Positions 23,281 to 34,531 of a stretch of DNA of 64,000 nucleotides are shown here, piece after piece. Source of the stretch: Lunularia cruciata (taxonomy: Eukaryota; Streptophyta; Marchantiopsida; Lunulariales; Lunulariaceae); contig OX419760.1 in assembly GCA_948567375.1 (NCBI GenBank), positions 17,422,001 to 17,486,000 on the forward strand, read 5' to 3'. The stretch's first letter is position 1; each line of letters starts with the position of its first letter. Below the pieces are notes generated by a model. The model was not told the origin of the DNA, ran no database searches, and saw only the letters and a program-made list of their open reading frames with translations. A program made the position numbers and the translations under genes.

Positions 23281-23760
23281 CACCAAATTCGATGTCGATC
23301 GTGGGGCTCGGAGCTTAAACATCAGGAGAGCTTCAACGAGGGCTTCACCACATTGCAGTCAGTGCCAAGGCTAGCTTGAGTAGCGGATGAGAAACTAAAA
23401 CAACTTTTATAATAACTTCCACCGCACGGGAGCCATCTTCTACTGTATGAAGTCGTGCTATCATGGTCCCATAGATTTAGAGAGCAAGAGTTGAGCGTAC
23501 TCGAGTTGCGTGCTCTCCAGTTCATCTACAGAAACATGAAGTGCAAGCGGACCCTGGAGCAGGCAAAAGCCTTTACATCTTCCAAAGAATGGTCAACAAT
23601 ACCCCAAATGATCGACCGGAGGTATTTTATGCAGTGACTATTATGGGGGATAAAGAAACAGCGTGTAAGGTACTGTCTCAGTTCAATTGCGAGTTGACAG
23701 TGAAAGCAAGAGGCGTCTGGATTGATCAATCATCACCGGGTTTCAAGCAAATCTCAAGAC

Positions 23761-23876
23761 AAAGAAGCGTGCAGACTAAACTCGAGGTTCAAACTCACTA
23801 CTTTGTAATGGCTTTACCAAAGAAGCGTGCAGACTAAACTCGAGGTTCAAACTCACTACTTTGTAATGGCTTTACA
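23761..23876. repeat. 58-bp tandem duplication, near-perfect
   Basis: Copies at 23,761-23,818 and 23,819-23,876 differ only at the last base. The unit starts AAAGAAGCGTGCAGACTAAA. Near-identity means a recent event or an assembly artefact. It lies between the non-LTR element and the first F-box gene. Confidence 0.92.
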
Positions 23877-24452
23877 CCGAGATGATAGGTAATTCCACAG
23901 CTTGCATCCGTGGTCTATGCGCAAGGATACTGATACATAGTGGACAAGTGGACGTACATAAAGATCCTATCATGGAAAATTGCTCCACACACATACTCCT
24001 ATTGTTAGAAATCGAATATTTATAAAGCTTGAGTTGCTTGAAATCCTAGCCTGAAATCCAATGCATCGTTAACTGGATTAAGACCTTGAAAGAACAGTAA
24101 CCGCGGAAGACCCGTGAACTTTGCTGGATTCGTATATCTGTAAAGGGCTACAACTGTGTAATACTGTGATGAAAACAGTGAGGCCATCAGGCTGGGGTGA
24201 CATTTGTATTACCTCATAGACGGCCCATCGCATTTCTTCAATAGCCCTGACCATCTGCATCACGGTCGATATTAGAAAATCACTCAAATGTTCAAAATTA
24301 AGCAGCAGACTCCCGGTGGAAGAGTGATCCTTGATCAGTTGAGAAATTGCCATGTTTAGCTTCCGCTGAAGGTGTTTCGTCATAGGAATCAAGCATAGAT
24401 CAAGCATCTGGTTCAAGAGATTAATTTCATGCAGGCCGGTGACCAAATGCCA

Positions 24453-25655
24453 ATGGACCGCTCGCGATTGAGCCCTAGCAATGACGAGGGGCTTATGATA
24501 GGAGATAGGTACCTTCCCAAGGAGGTAATATGCAGAATTCTTGCTCGAATCCCTGTGCGCAGTTTTATTCAGCTGAGATCAGTTTGTAAGAAATGGTACT
24601 CGATTGTGGAGGATCCGGAGTTTCAAGCAATTTGGAGGATATTCAGAGCTCCGACGAAAGTCCCTTTCTTGCTATGGCATCACCCTGGCGATGGCGAGCA
24701 CATCCTCGCTCTCGACCTCGGTCGAGAGTGGCGACCTTTCCCTACTTCGATTTTCCTTCCAATTGTGCCCGATGTGAAGAGTGTATCATTGACAGTGCTC
24801 TCAAGTGCAAGGGGTCTGTTTCTGATTAGGCAGAGGAGAAATGATCCAAAGAAGTCCGATGAAACCTTCTTCACTATCAATCCCCTAACGAGATCGCAGA
24901 GACAAATTCCTCTGATGATAGACGATCGAAATTATTCCGTTCGTCAGATGATTATGATCGATGAAGTAGAGAATAGGTACCTTATCATTGCGGAGGATTT
25001 GAATCTCGTTAGCGCCGGGCATACGTCGAAGCTGCAGATCTACGATTCCACCAAGAATTCTTGGCAGATGGTTGGCGAACTCCCGTACTGCTTGAGATTC
25101 AAAAGTGCTGCATTCGTCAATGGTTCCCTTTACTGCTTGGCAACCTTCACAACTGCTCACATCTTCCGGTTTGACGGTATACAAGTTTGGCATGAAGTGA
25201 AAGCAAAGGTGCCGTTGTGCACAGGGAGTCAACTTCTTCGATGCACACCGACTGTATTTCAGCACAGAGGACGCCTCATGTTGGTGGGAACAGGGGATAC
25301 AAGTAGGCACAGATGGCAGCGAGATGTTGGAGTTCGAGAGTGGCACGAGGTTTGGGAATTGGATGAGGTTAGATTGGCCTGGGTGCAGGTGCAAGGATTT
25401 TCGAGTCCCTGGGTCCTTAATTCTAAGGACATGAGACACTATTTTCTCACCAACGGTGATTACTTGTTTCTGACTAGCGTGTATTCTTTGGACGAAAAGT
25501 TGGAGTTGGAAAGAACCATTTGTAATTTAAATACAGGTTCGACGTGGAGAGAGGTGTTACCAGTTCCAAAGAACTCAGAACAGAGTTCTCCGGTTTCAGT
25601 TAATATCCTCAGTAGTTTCTGTATCTACGAGCCTAGGATTGAAATAGAAGCTTAG
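24453..25655 (+). CDS. F-box/kelch-like protein 1
   Basis: This is probably a substrate receptor of an SCF-type E3 ubiquitin ligase: the F-box binds SKP1 and the C-terminal half would bind the target. The F-box is RYLPKEVICRILARIPVRSF with QLRSVCKKWYSIVEDPEFQA after it, residues about 19-62 from the ATG at 24,453. An ATG 24 nt upstream (24,429) is in frame, but both paralogues begin with MD directly before the acidic DEGL(M/L) motif, so 24,453 is preferred. The product is 400 residues. The C-terminal half shows kelch/F-box-associated repeats such as LQIYDSTKNSWQMVGELP and GRLMLVGTGD, ending in CIYEPRIEIEA. The frame is intact with no visible intron. It is more diverged from the other two copies than they are from each other. 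Target unknown. Confidence 0.93.
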   Translation: MDRSRLSPSNDEGLMIGDRYLPKEVICRILARIPVRSFIQLRSVCKKWYSIVEDPEFQAIWRIFRAPTKVPFLLWHHPGDGEHILALDLGREWRPFPTSIFLPIVPDVKSVSLTVLSSARGLFLIRQRRNDPKKSDETFFTINPLTRSQRQIPLMIDDRNYSVRQMIMIDEVENRYLIIAEDLNLVSAGHTSKLQIYDSTKNSWQMVGELPYCLRFKSAAFVNGSLYCLATFTTAHIFRFDGIQVWHEVKAKVPLCTGSQLLRCTPTVFQHRGRLMLVGTGDTSRHRWQRDVGVREWHEVWELDEVRLAWVQVQGFSSPWVLNSKDMRHYFLTNGDYLFLTSVYSLDEKLELERTICNLNTGSTWREVLPVPKNSEQSSPVSVNILSSFCIYEPRIEIEA

Positions 25656-28600
25656 GTGCGTGTCTTCTGAAGGAGAGCGACATTTCTTGAGGTTTGGTTT
25701 TACGGACGAGCCTCGGAGGAGATGCAGTGGCAACCACTGTATCTTCGTTAATAGGACATCACACGTGTATCTGTATCATTATCTGTGACAGCAACATAGC
25801 TTGGAGGCTGAACTTATTTGCGAGGCTAAAATAGGTGCAAGGAGCCACTCTCAGACTCCCTTCCCTTCTGTATCCCTATACTCTACATAGTTGCTTTCAC
25901 ATTCTATTTGTTTCTGTTTGTACAATCAAAGGGCCCTCTCTAGTATGTCAATTAGTTGAAAACGTCACACACGACGAAAGTTAAAGTCCCCGTACGTTCC
26001 ACTGAGGTCTTGTCACGCTTTAGGTCTATAGTGCCATTCCATTTAAAAGTTCTCCTGCTCGGAATAGACTCGTGCGTGTCACTAAATTGCTCCACGGAGT
26101 TGTTCTACTCGCATTAAACAACCGCATGTGCTTTCTTAGGGTGTAGAAGTGAACTTATGTGATACGGAACTTGCTTTCAAGGCCAACATACCACATTCGC
26201 TATCTCGCGAGAAGCATTCTCTCACCTGTCGTGTACACAACGGAGAGCAACGTCGTGTCAAGTTCCCCCCCTACAGCGCACACCCCGTAATCATCTACAG
26301 TATTGTCTGCACTATCGCCATTTTGAGCACGCAATCGACGAATAGATCGAACTCCTGTGCACGGGACCCTAAATTCCCTGTCAATGAGCTGATATTGACT
26401 TCACAAGAAAGTTTGGCCTCACTCTACACATTTTGCCTGGACGCCCTCCAAAATGAGTCAGTAGTCTACAGGACACACTTTTCATTTGATTCTTGGTATT
26501 GGTAGCACTGGTACTCATTATGAATTGCTGTACATCTATCACCGGTCTCCGTTGACAGCTCATGTCCTCTTCTGGGAAAAATTCTCTCGACTACGGTTTT
26601 CGATGCCGAAATTAGATCTCAATCTCATGACTAAGACATGCAGGTGGCATTAGCTTCTGACACCTGGGAAGCCGTAGCCATTAGCGGGCCTCTTGAAAGT
26701 ATGAACCGGAGATGCATGTACCGCTCATGACGGACACGTGTCACTGAAACATATCTTGGGTGGTCTGCTGGAGGACCCTGATTGGGACTTGTAGAAACCA
26801 GTTAGAGCAACAGCGTTCACATCTTGCTTTCTGCCAGTCGGTCCAACTAGTAGACTTCAAGTCAAAGCTCTGAAACAACACTCAGATGTACTAGGACGTG
26901 GCGTTTTCTCAGGTAAATTGGATTCATCCAACACCAAGAAAGAGAAAAATGTTCGAATCCCTGTAGAAACACAATGACTGCTTTGTAGTCTGCTAGACAG
27001 AGGGTCTCCTTACAGACAAGCTGTACAGGATTGTCGTAAATTGTGGTATTAGCGAGCTATTCGTTCCTCGTTTTATCTTGTGTCACATTATGGTAGAGCA
27101 TACAGTGGAAAAGGAAACCGTACATGTCATCTCCACTCCATTATTTCTGATCTATTTCCAAAGGACGACTATTGTTTAGTGGGGCATGATAGAGTATACA
27201 GTGGAAAAGGATATTGTAGTTCGTGTCATCTCTTCACTCCATATTTTCCATCTACTTCGAGTAATACCAACGACAAGAACTTGTAAAGTGGCGGGCGGGC
27301 TGCGAGCAGATTCTCATGGACACTCGCAGGGGGTGGATACAACTTCTCATCGTTTTTATTCAGTACATACCCTGATTTAGACAAGATAATCGATCTATAT
27401 GTGACCATGTTCTTCTTCTTTCACCCCAATGTCCTGATACACGAGCCACTACAGGGTGGTCGGCAACTTCTTATCGCCCTTATCGTTCCTGCCAGCCTGG
27501 ATCTTATCATCGACCGCCTCCTTATGACTCCAAATGATCTCGTCCCTTGTTGACGATTCATTTTAATCTACTGCGGTAGAGTGATTACTTTACGACAGAT
27601 GGATACTTTTGACCGTAAGCAAATCTCCACAATGAAAGCAACAACCTATCAGCGTACAATCAGAGAAACTGAAACATAAGGACAAAGCGTACAATAGAGA
27701 CACTGAAACATGCGAACAAAGTGTGTTTAAACCTATATTCTTGCTATATAAGTCAGAACTTATCTCGTCATATCCATGTAATCATAGTAAACACACGGCA
27801 CCTGAGAGGTAATCAAAGCAAACACCTTTCTCAGCTGATAAGACAAGGCATTAAACTTTACGACTGGCACTCTCGGAAAGAGTCTAGTGAGGGATACCAA
27901 GTTCCCCGGAATCGAAAAGAAAGAAGAAGACAGATATTTGAAATACTGGGACATCGCAAAACGCCATGCTCAAGAAGGACAAGACAAGCCAAGATCAGAA
28001 ATGAAAACCGTCTCCAATCCCTGGACTTCAAGGTGCGAAAGAGATTTAACAAAACACAAATTCAGAAAAAAATGTTCAGACATTACAGAAAACTCTACAG
28101 TTTATTCTTGTTAGGAAAGTTGTTTGTCATACTGAAAGCTGACGCACCAACTGTCACAATATCAAACGGTGAATCCAACTTCATGAATCAGATTTTAAAA
28201 GATAATTGTGATGACTTTGAGTCTCATCTGATCATCCGGTCCTGATGAATGACATCTACGTCATTCTTAGTTCCCTGGCACTTGAAAATTCATGACACCT
28301 AGGTACCAAGGTCAACCAACATCAACTCTGCTAACGAGGCTCCGAAGCTCAAGACCAGAAAGGCAAAAGGGAAAAGAGATTCAGGTATATGTACAAGCTA
28401 GACTATCCAAAGGAAAGCTTAAGGCGTAGTGGAGACTGACACAGCAGCAAGAAGTTTCACCAAGTTCCAGAAGCTGCCGCAGGATAGCGCCCTACTTGGA
28501 GATGACTAAGGTGTTGCAGTCGCAACAACCAGTTTTGGAGAGGGGACTGATTTCTCCTCCTAAGCTAGGTCCGAAGAAGTCTTGCGACTTTCTTCGGTCA

Positions 28601-28844
28601 CTTACTCTAAATGTCCCTGCATGTTGATCAATCATTTAATGTAGAACTGATGGGAGAATACTCAAAATGGATTGTCGACAGCCACAGAAAATCATCATCA
28701 CTGCCAGTAATGATGATCATCGGTAAGATAACAATGGTTCACGTCTCGGCTTTAGCCGTTGCAATTGATCAAGGGCAGTATTACACTGATTCTTCAAGTT
28801 TGTGGTTCATACCTCCGAAAGGGTGATGTGTACTGTCCCAAGAA
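25656..28844. other. intergenic DNA between F-box genes 1 and 2
   Basis: Moderate GC, holding the 3' UTRs of two convergent F-box genes and otherwise unassigned sequence. A local near-repeat, AGAGTATACAGTGGAAAAGGA-type (27,093-27,115 and 27,187-27,209), spans about 95 bp. No open frame here matches a known family. Confidence 0.55.
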
Positions 28845-30038
28845 TCAAGCAATTGCACCTACTCTAGGCTCGTAGAAACAGAAGTTGTCCTGTATGAACG
28901 CAGTGCGTTGCCTGTCGGTCAGTCGGGGTGTTTTGTATGGGATGATCTGCCACTCGCCCGTTGTAAGGTTGCAAATAATTGCCTTGTTCCTCTCTTCCCG
29001 AGCGGGGTGCATGCAGATGAAATGTTCGCAAGCCATAAACTCGTTTGTCCCGATGGAATCATCATACAGCTTGGCAGGCATTTTCTGGACCTCCACCCAC
29101 TCCATCTTCTCATCGTCCAGTTGCCAAACACACACGGCTTTGTTAGTGACAGGAACATTTTCGCCGACCAACATGAGGCGGCCCTTGTAGTCGAATAGAC
29201 GAGGTATCCAACGGCGATGTGGTGGGCCTATACACACTGGTAGCTCGGTCTGTAGCTCGGCCCACGCATTCACCCCATCGAACTTGAACACTTGGACACT
29301 TTTCACGTCCGACCCTTCTTTGCTGCTCGTTGCCAAGCAGAGAAGAGATCCCTTCATCGACACCGCATGTTTGAAGCTCAGACCAGGCCTCAGGTCCCCA
29401 GCCAGCTGCCAGGCATTCGTGCTGGAGTCATAAATTTGTAGTTTGGGAGCTGTTGGTGTAGTATCTTCACCCCTACCGCGCTTCTTGGATTGCAACTCCT
29501 CTGCAATCACGAAGTACTTCCCTTCCACCACAGCATCCATGACAATTTGACGAACATTAAATTTCAGATTATTATGATCAATCATAGGAGGTATTTGTCT
29601 CTGCAGATTAGTGAGGGGATTCAACGTCAAATAGTAACTTTCCCCTGTGTCATTCTTTTCGCTTGCTAGCAGCAGGCCTCTGGTACTTGAGAGCACTGTC
29701 AACCTAGTCCATGTGCCTTCCAACAAAGGGAAGCGACGCCATTTGCGCGCAAGTAGGTCGAAGGCTAAAAGTGGTTTGGCCGCATCAGTAGCAGATTCCC
29801 ATACCAAGAAGGGAACTTGGTCCGAAACCCGGAGAGTCGAGGTCTGAAACTCAATCGAAGAGCATATCGCTTTGAAGTCAATGTCCTCCATGATGGAATA
29901 CCACCGTTTGCATACACACCTGAGACGAAGAAAACTACGCGCCGGTAATCTCCCCAGAATTCTGCACATCACCTCCTTGGACAGGTACCTGCCTCCCATC
30001 ATTAGACCCTCATCACTGCTCACGCCGAAACGATCCAT
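28845..30038 (-). CDS. F-box/kelch-like protein 2
   Basis: 397 residues, uninterrupted, start ATG at 30,038. The F-box is RYLSKEVMCRILGRLPARSF, then RLRCVCKRWYSIMEDIDFKA (residues about 17-58). The C-terminal half reads as a degenerate beta-propeller: PLLAFDLLARKWRRFP, LQIYDSSTNAWQLAGDLRPG, VFKFDGVNAWAELQ and WIPRLFDYKGRLMLVGE, ending CFYEPRVGAIA. A basic insert (KKRGRGED, about residue 190) is absent from the paralogues. Role by family: SCF substrate adaptor in cytosol or nucleus; target unknown. It converges with F-box 1 and is divergent from F-box 3, so the set is not a simple head-to-tail array. Confidence 0.94.
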   Translation of the reverse strand: MDRFGVSSDEGLMMGGRYLSKEVMCRILGRLPARSFLRLRCVCKRWYSIMEDIDFKAICSSIEFQTSTLRVSDQVPFLVWESATDAAKPLLAFDLLARKWRRFPLLEGTWTRLTVLSSTRGLLLASEKNDTGESYYLTLNPLTNLQRQIPPMIDHNNLKFNVRQIVMDAVVEGKYFVIAEELQSKKRGRGEDTTPTAPKLQIYDSSTNAWQLAGDLRPGLSFKHAVSMKGSLLCLATSSKEGSDVKSVQVFKFDGVNAWAELQTELPVCIGPPHRRWIPRLFDYKGRLMLVGENVPVTNKAVCVWQLDDEKMEWVEVQKMPAKLYDDSIGTNEFMACEHFICMHPAREERNKAIICNLTTGEWQIIPYKTPRLTDRQRTAFIQDNFCFYEPRVGAIA

Positions 30039-30740
30039 TCAGTGTCTTCACTTGTTTGAACTGCTTCGATTGATCGATTTTCCCACGATTGATTCTAGGA
30101 ATTGATCTGATCAACTCTACAACAAGCTAGCCTATCACTCCAAACTCAAAACCATCACCTACGAGCAAGCGCAGCATGTCGAGCTTGCCCGCTAAAGAGA
30201 AATACTACCTTTCCCGCAGTCCCGATTTTAGCCTGTGTTTCTTCCACCATATTCTTCTTCCAGCCTTCCTCCTTCCTTCACCTCGCGATCTGTCATGACG
30301 GTGCTCTGTACCGAGCCAAAGACAAGCAAACCCTTTTGCTTGCCATTTCGTGTTCAACAACTGTGGCGGAAGTCACCCTTTGTGTCCTTCAAAGTTCACA
30401 CCCTTCCCCTCTGTTTCCGGATTCAACTCCTCCTCCCTCTCCCATCTCGTCATAGATCTGACCATCTCGGCCGTCTCACCTGAGAATCCGCCATGCAATT
30501 TCTCCCTTGCTGCGCTTGCCCGTGCTCCTCGACTCCGACTAAGGCGCTACAATTCTTCACACTCTCATTCTTTGGTCTTTCCCATATCGCCCTCGCTCTT
30601 CCTCTGGCGTTCGATCTGATCCTGACGACGATGTAGCTACACCACACCCATGCAAGTGCTCTTCTTCGTGCCCTCTGTCGGCCCAGCCTGGCAAAATTTA
30701 CTTCATCGTCTTCTTCCGCTACGAGCGCTTCTCTCTCAAC

Positions 30741-30764
30741 TCATCTCATCTCATCTCATCTCAT
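30741..30764. repeat. TCATC pentanucleotide microsatellite
   Basis: Four TCATC units followed by TCAT, about 700 bp upstream of the F-box 2 start, in GC-richer DNA. Confidence 0.9.
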
Positions 30765-30771
30765 GGATGCG

Positions 30772-31020
30772 TGCACAAGCTTGTCTCCTCGATCTCCCCC
30801 TCCGGAGCAAGGCATTGGTGGCGGGGACAGGGTTCCGGGGATTCCAACACAAGGTGGTCACAAACTTCCTTCGACGACCTGACTCCTTCTTATCAATTGC
30901 ATACACTCCGCTGCACAAGCTTGTCTCCTGGATCTCAGTTGAATAGAACAACAAGCCAAGGCCATTAAGGTCAGGGTTACGGGGATTCTAACATGAGGTA
31001 GTCACGGCCACAAGTTTGCT
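30772..31020. repeat. about 140-bp tandem duplication upstream of F-box 2
   Basis: TGCACAAGCTTGTCTCCT occurs at 30,772 and 30,912. GGTTCCGGGGATTCCAACA (30,831) is matched by GGTTACGGGGATTCTAACA (30,975), and GTGGTCAC by GTAGTCAC. The period is 140-144 bp because of small indels. It is probably intergenic. Confidence 0.75.
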
Positions 31021-31348
31021 GCTGCAGCTCCCCGGAAAGCTGTCGAAGAGGACTAACGCACCACAAATTGCAAGACGTGCACCACTCCACCAGTCCCTTC
31101 CTTCTCATTTATGAAACAGAGTCAAATAACTCCTCGAAACCTCGTTTCGTTCCCATGCATCGTCGCTAACTTAGCTATCACTAAATCCCGCTTGCACCTG
31201 TAACCACGGCCGAGAAAGTGTCCCTGTCGGATGGTGGTAAAACCTCTCCATACCCAGAATGTTTACTGCCGGTGAATGAACAAGGATCCTGAAGTTTGGC
31301 TGAAAATTCATTCGTTCACTTGTTTGAATTGGAGGTAAGGACGGCAAA

Positions 31349-31516
31349 TCTCGTCTTTTCCAGCGTCTAAGGCCTGAATTAACCACAACTAAACGTGCTG
31401 GAGGCAGTAACCCTGTGCCCCTCACTCCTGTAAGTCAGAGCTAACAATGGGGATACTGCTCTTTTCCATCTTCCAAGGCCGGAATTGACCACGACTAAAC
31501 GTGTTGGCGGAGATAA
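31349..31516. repeat. about 107-bp tandem duplication
   Basis: CTTTTCCAGCGTCTAAGGCC (31,355) followed by AACCACAACTAAACGTGCTGG is matched by CTTTTCCATCTTCCAAGGCC (31,461) followed by GACCACGACTAAACGTGTTGG. Conserved halves are separated by diverged spacer. Confidence 0.7.
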
Positions 31517-34500
31517 AATGGATCTGATCAGCTAAGTCACAAGCAGGGTGAAAACTTGAACCGCTGTGACTTTTGGAAGGGACTTTGGCGAAGCTGGGTG
31601 ACAGCAGTCCCTAATGGACTGTCAAGGGCAGGGCCAAAAGGAGAAAAAGAGTACACTATAATTATGGCTGAAAAGTCGGTTACGCCATAACTTTTAAGCC
31701 TTGTTTGTTTGGGGATAAGGGCCTAGTCCAAAAGTGCTCTAAGCAAAAAGTACCGACTGGACACCTGGAAGCTCGCATATAGACCATGTGGCACTTCGGA
31801 GGTAAAGTGCTAAGATTTTGATGAAAGGGTGTCAAAGTCCCCTCCCCGATGATACCTTGACGGTTGGAGTCAGGCTTAGATCCCGTGGACCCCCATGTGC
31901 TCCAAAATGGAGTAACTAAGGAATCTCTCTCTGTGTCTATGTTTCCAAGCTACATTATCTCTTTGGGGTATAGGTAGTGTTGAAATTCTCACTGAAATTC
32001 GACCTTTTTTCAACTGATCCAGATACCTGGAGATAGAAGTTGCTTCATTCTGCCATGTCTGAAGTGGTTTCCTTCACCTAACCAGTGCTTGAGTTTGCTA
32101 GCTTGAGTTTGCCCTCGAGTGAGTGACTGCTCTATTGCTCCAACACAAACGTCGGGTAGTTGAGCAGCGTACTGCTGTTGTAGTTGTCGCTCACATTACT
32201 TGATTTTGGCAGCAGGTCTCTAAGTCCACACACTGGGAGGAAGCAAGCCGGTCGGAGTCCACCATCACCCTTCAGATTGGTTCTATCCCTTCTACAACTA
32301 TTAGACAATTGGTCTTTGAGTTCTTATTGGCATAGGCAGATAGTGGGATCATGAGCTCCTTGTCTACGTTTGGAGCGTGTCAACCACACCGCAAAGTGGA
32401 TAGCGGCCCCGGTGGTCTTAAACCGACCAGGAAACTTCCTTAATCTGGCATAACCAATAAGATCTGGCATCTTCTTGCATGTCTCTGAAGTAGAAGAGCT
32501 CAACGATTCAGGTGTTTCTTGCGAAATGATTTGCCACGCTCTTGCACTTGTCCATGTAGCCATGAACACATTCAACAGTCATGATCTGTTGATTCTCTAA
32601 TTCGTCGGTTGCATTTTTTATACGTTCGGGGGTGATGGTCCTTCCCTTTTAGATCTCAACTGTAGGTCCCCATCCAACTGCCCTCAGCTCTGGCGCTCTG
32701 CTAGACCAAACCACAAACCAAACTTTAACCAAAAGGTTAAAGTAACACAAACCAACTTTAACCTTTTGATAAACTACTCAAATTGTAAATTGAGATTTGT
32801 TATCGTCTGATATCACTTATTGTTGTAGGGAAGAGTCCCCTGCACATGCAGTGCTCTGAGTTGCATCGGCAGTCCTGCATCCTCAAGTAATGAAGGTGTT
32901 CCAAAAGATCTCACCATCTAAGACTGACGTAAAGTAATCGAATTTAAAGAGGATGAAAAAAAGTCTGTCCACGTACTCATGTGTGTGAGAGAGCTTTGAA
33001 GTTGTTATTGGCTCATAAGGGTTTTCCATTGCATAATAAAGAAATTGTCACGGAGGTGAAGTGATCTCCGACAATTTGAGAACTTGGGAACGAGTATTTA
33101 ATACAGGGAAACAACAACTTACGGAAATGGACTGAAATTGTGTAATTTTTCTGGATCACCTTCTGACTCAGATTTAAATTTAAGAGAATGACACGTAAGT
33201 CGTTTTACGGAGTCCATAAGTGCTGAGTGAAATCTCCTTTCGTACCCAACTGAGGAAGGGGTGCGTGTCACACTTCTGTACTCAAAACTTTCAGCTGTGA
33301 GTGCAGGGCGATTGTGAAGATTCCACTATCGTTTTCCGTGTGAGAGCTAAGGCGAACTGTTTCTGACTTGTATCCACCGGGTCCTAGAAGTGAAGCAAAG
33401 AGATGCATTTGATTGAGATTCTCTAGATTAAGCTTAGGAACATCAACCCTGAAAAGGTCTATCCACCACTCACACAACAAGGCCCACAATCTGGTCCATT
33501 TACCTCGACATACAAAGCAGGTCTTGTGGTACCAAGATAGTGTGGGCAAATATGGTGAAACGTGACTACTAGTCATATGCTGAATACTTGGCGTATAGTG
33601 AATGTCGATATGAAATACAGTTCGTACTGTTTCTTGAGTTATGTGTGCATATTTGAGCATTTCTCGCACGAAGATTGAGGACCAGGGAACTGAGTCAAAC
33701 TCACCCCTAAGGTGAAGCCATGGTTTGAGCTGCGAATGTTCAGAGAACCCCACATAGTATGGAACGTCAAAGCAGCCAAAGCCGTGTCTCTCTCTCCGGC
33801 TGTATTCGACCGCGCACGCCCTCAAGTTCTTCAGCCCCTCGGTCTTTTACACGAGTCTCAGTGCCCAGCACCGGTGACGTGCTCCCGCAGGTGCGATTCC
33901 CACGAGTAAAATTGATATGAGCTGTGTAGGTCAGGGGCTGCTGTCACTTCTGCAGCTCAAACCTTTATCGTGTCCAGCGGGGCAGCGAAAGGCACCTTGA
34001 CACGTTTCCTTGAAACTTGTGGCCGCCACATGGACGAAGCCAGATCCAGATGTCAAGCCCTTGTGCGCTTTCTTCTTGCCCTTGCCTCTTTTCCCGCATA
34101 CAAGGTACGGCTAGGTCCAAAGGCCAAATTAGGCCAAAACTCTATTTTTATGCCGTCTAATTTAGCCGAGATATTAGAAAATTCTATCCAGTCTAACTTA
34201 GCTGCGCCATTTGACGCTGCTATATACAGGCTTAAACTTCACATCAGAAATTTCCAACACGGGAGAATCTTCGAATAGGAGTCGGTGTGCAGCAAATGCT
34301 TGTTGCGAGTACACCAGGATAGGCCGCCTGAGGCGAGTCTCCAAGAAATTTCGTTCGCCTGCCATGCGTTGGACTCGTGCTCTGGTAGGAATCGCAGCGG
34401 AGACGGCACTGAGGTAGAGAATTTGAAAGATTAAGAGGAACATATGTAGAGAACAGTGATGATTCAAGAGAAAATGAAGTAAACTGCCGCAGGTTGGGAG

Positions 34501-34531
34501 TAAACATTGCCAACACTTGCTGCATTCTGAA
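31517..34531. other. intergenic DNA between F-box genes 2 and 3
   Basis: Moderate GC. It holds the upstream region of F-box 3 and several short frames. The longest (33,825-33,268, minus, 185 codons) has no recognisable domain and a Trp/His-rich random-looking composition. Confidence 0.5.

Noticed and set aside
24078-24446. 122-codon minus-strand frame, head-to-head with F-box 1 and overlapping its upstream ATG
   Set aside because: Plausible helical composition, but no homology that I recognise. It overlaps the probable 5' leader of F-box 1, so it is more likely a chance frame.
24885-25439. 184-codon antisense frame inside F-box 1
   Set aside because: Shadow of the F-box coding sequence; the sense frame shows clear family motifs.
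26940-26975. tRNA-like B box (GTTCGAATCCC)
   Set aside because: No matching A box or cloverleaf stems upstream.
27721-28245. 174-codon plus-strand frame
   Set aside because: Basic low-complexity composition, comparable open frames on the other strand and in other phases, no recognisable domain.
33268-33825. 185-codon minus-strand frame between F-box 2 and 3
   Set aside because: No domain, random-looking Trp/His-rich composition, no splice or promoter support. It could still be a lineage-specific gene.
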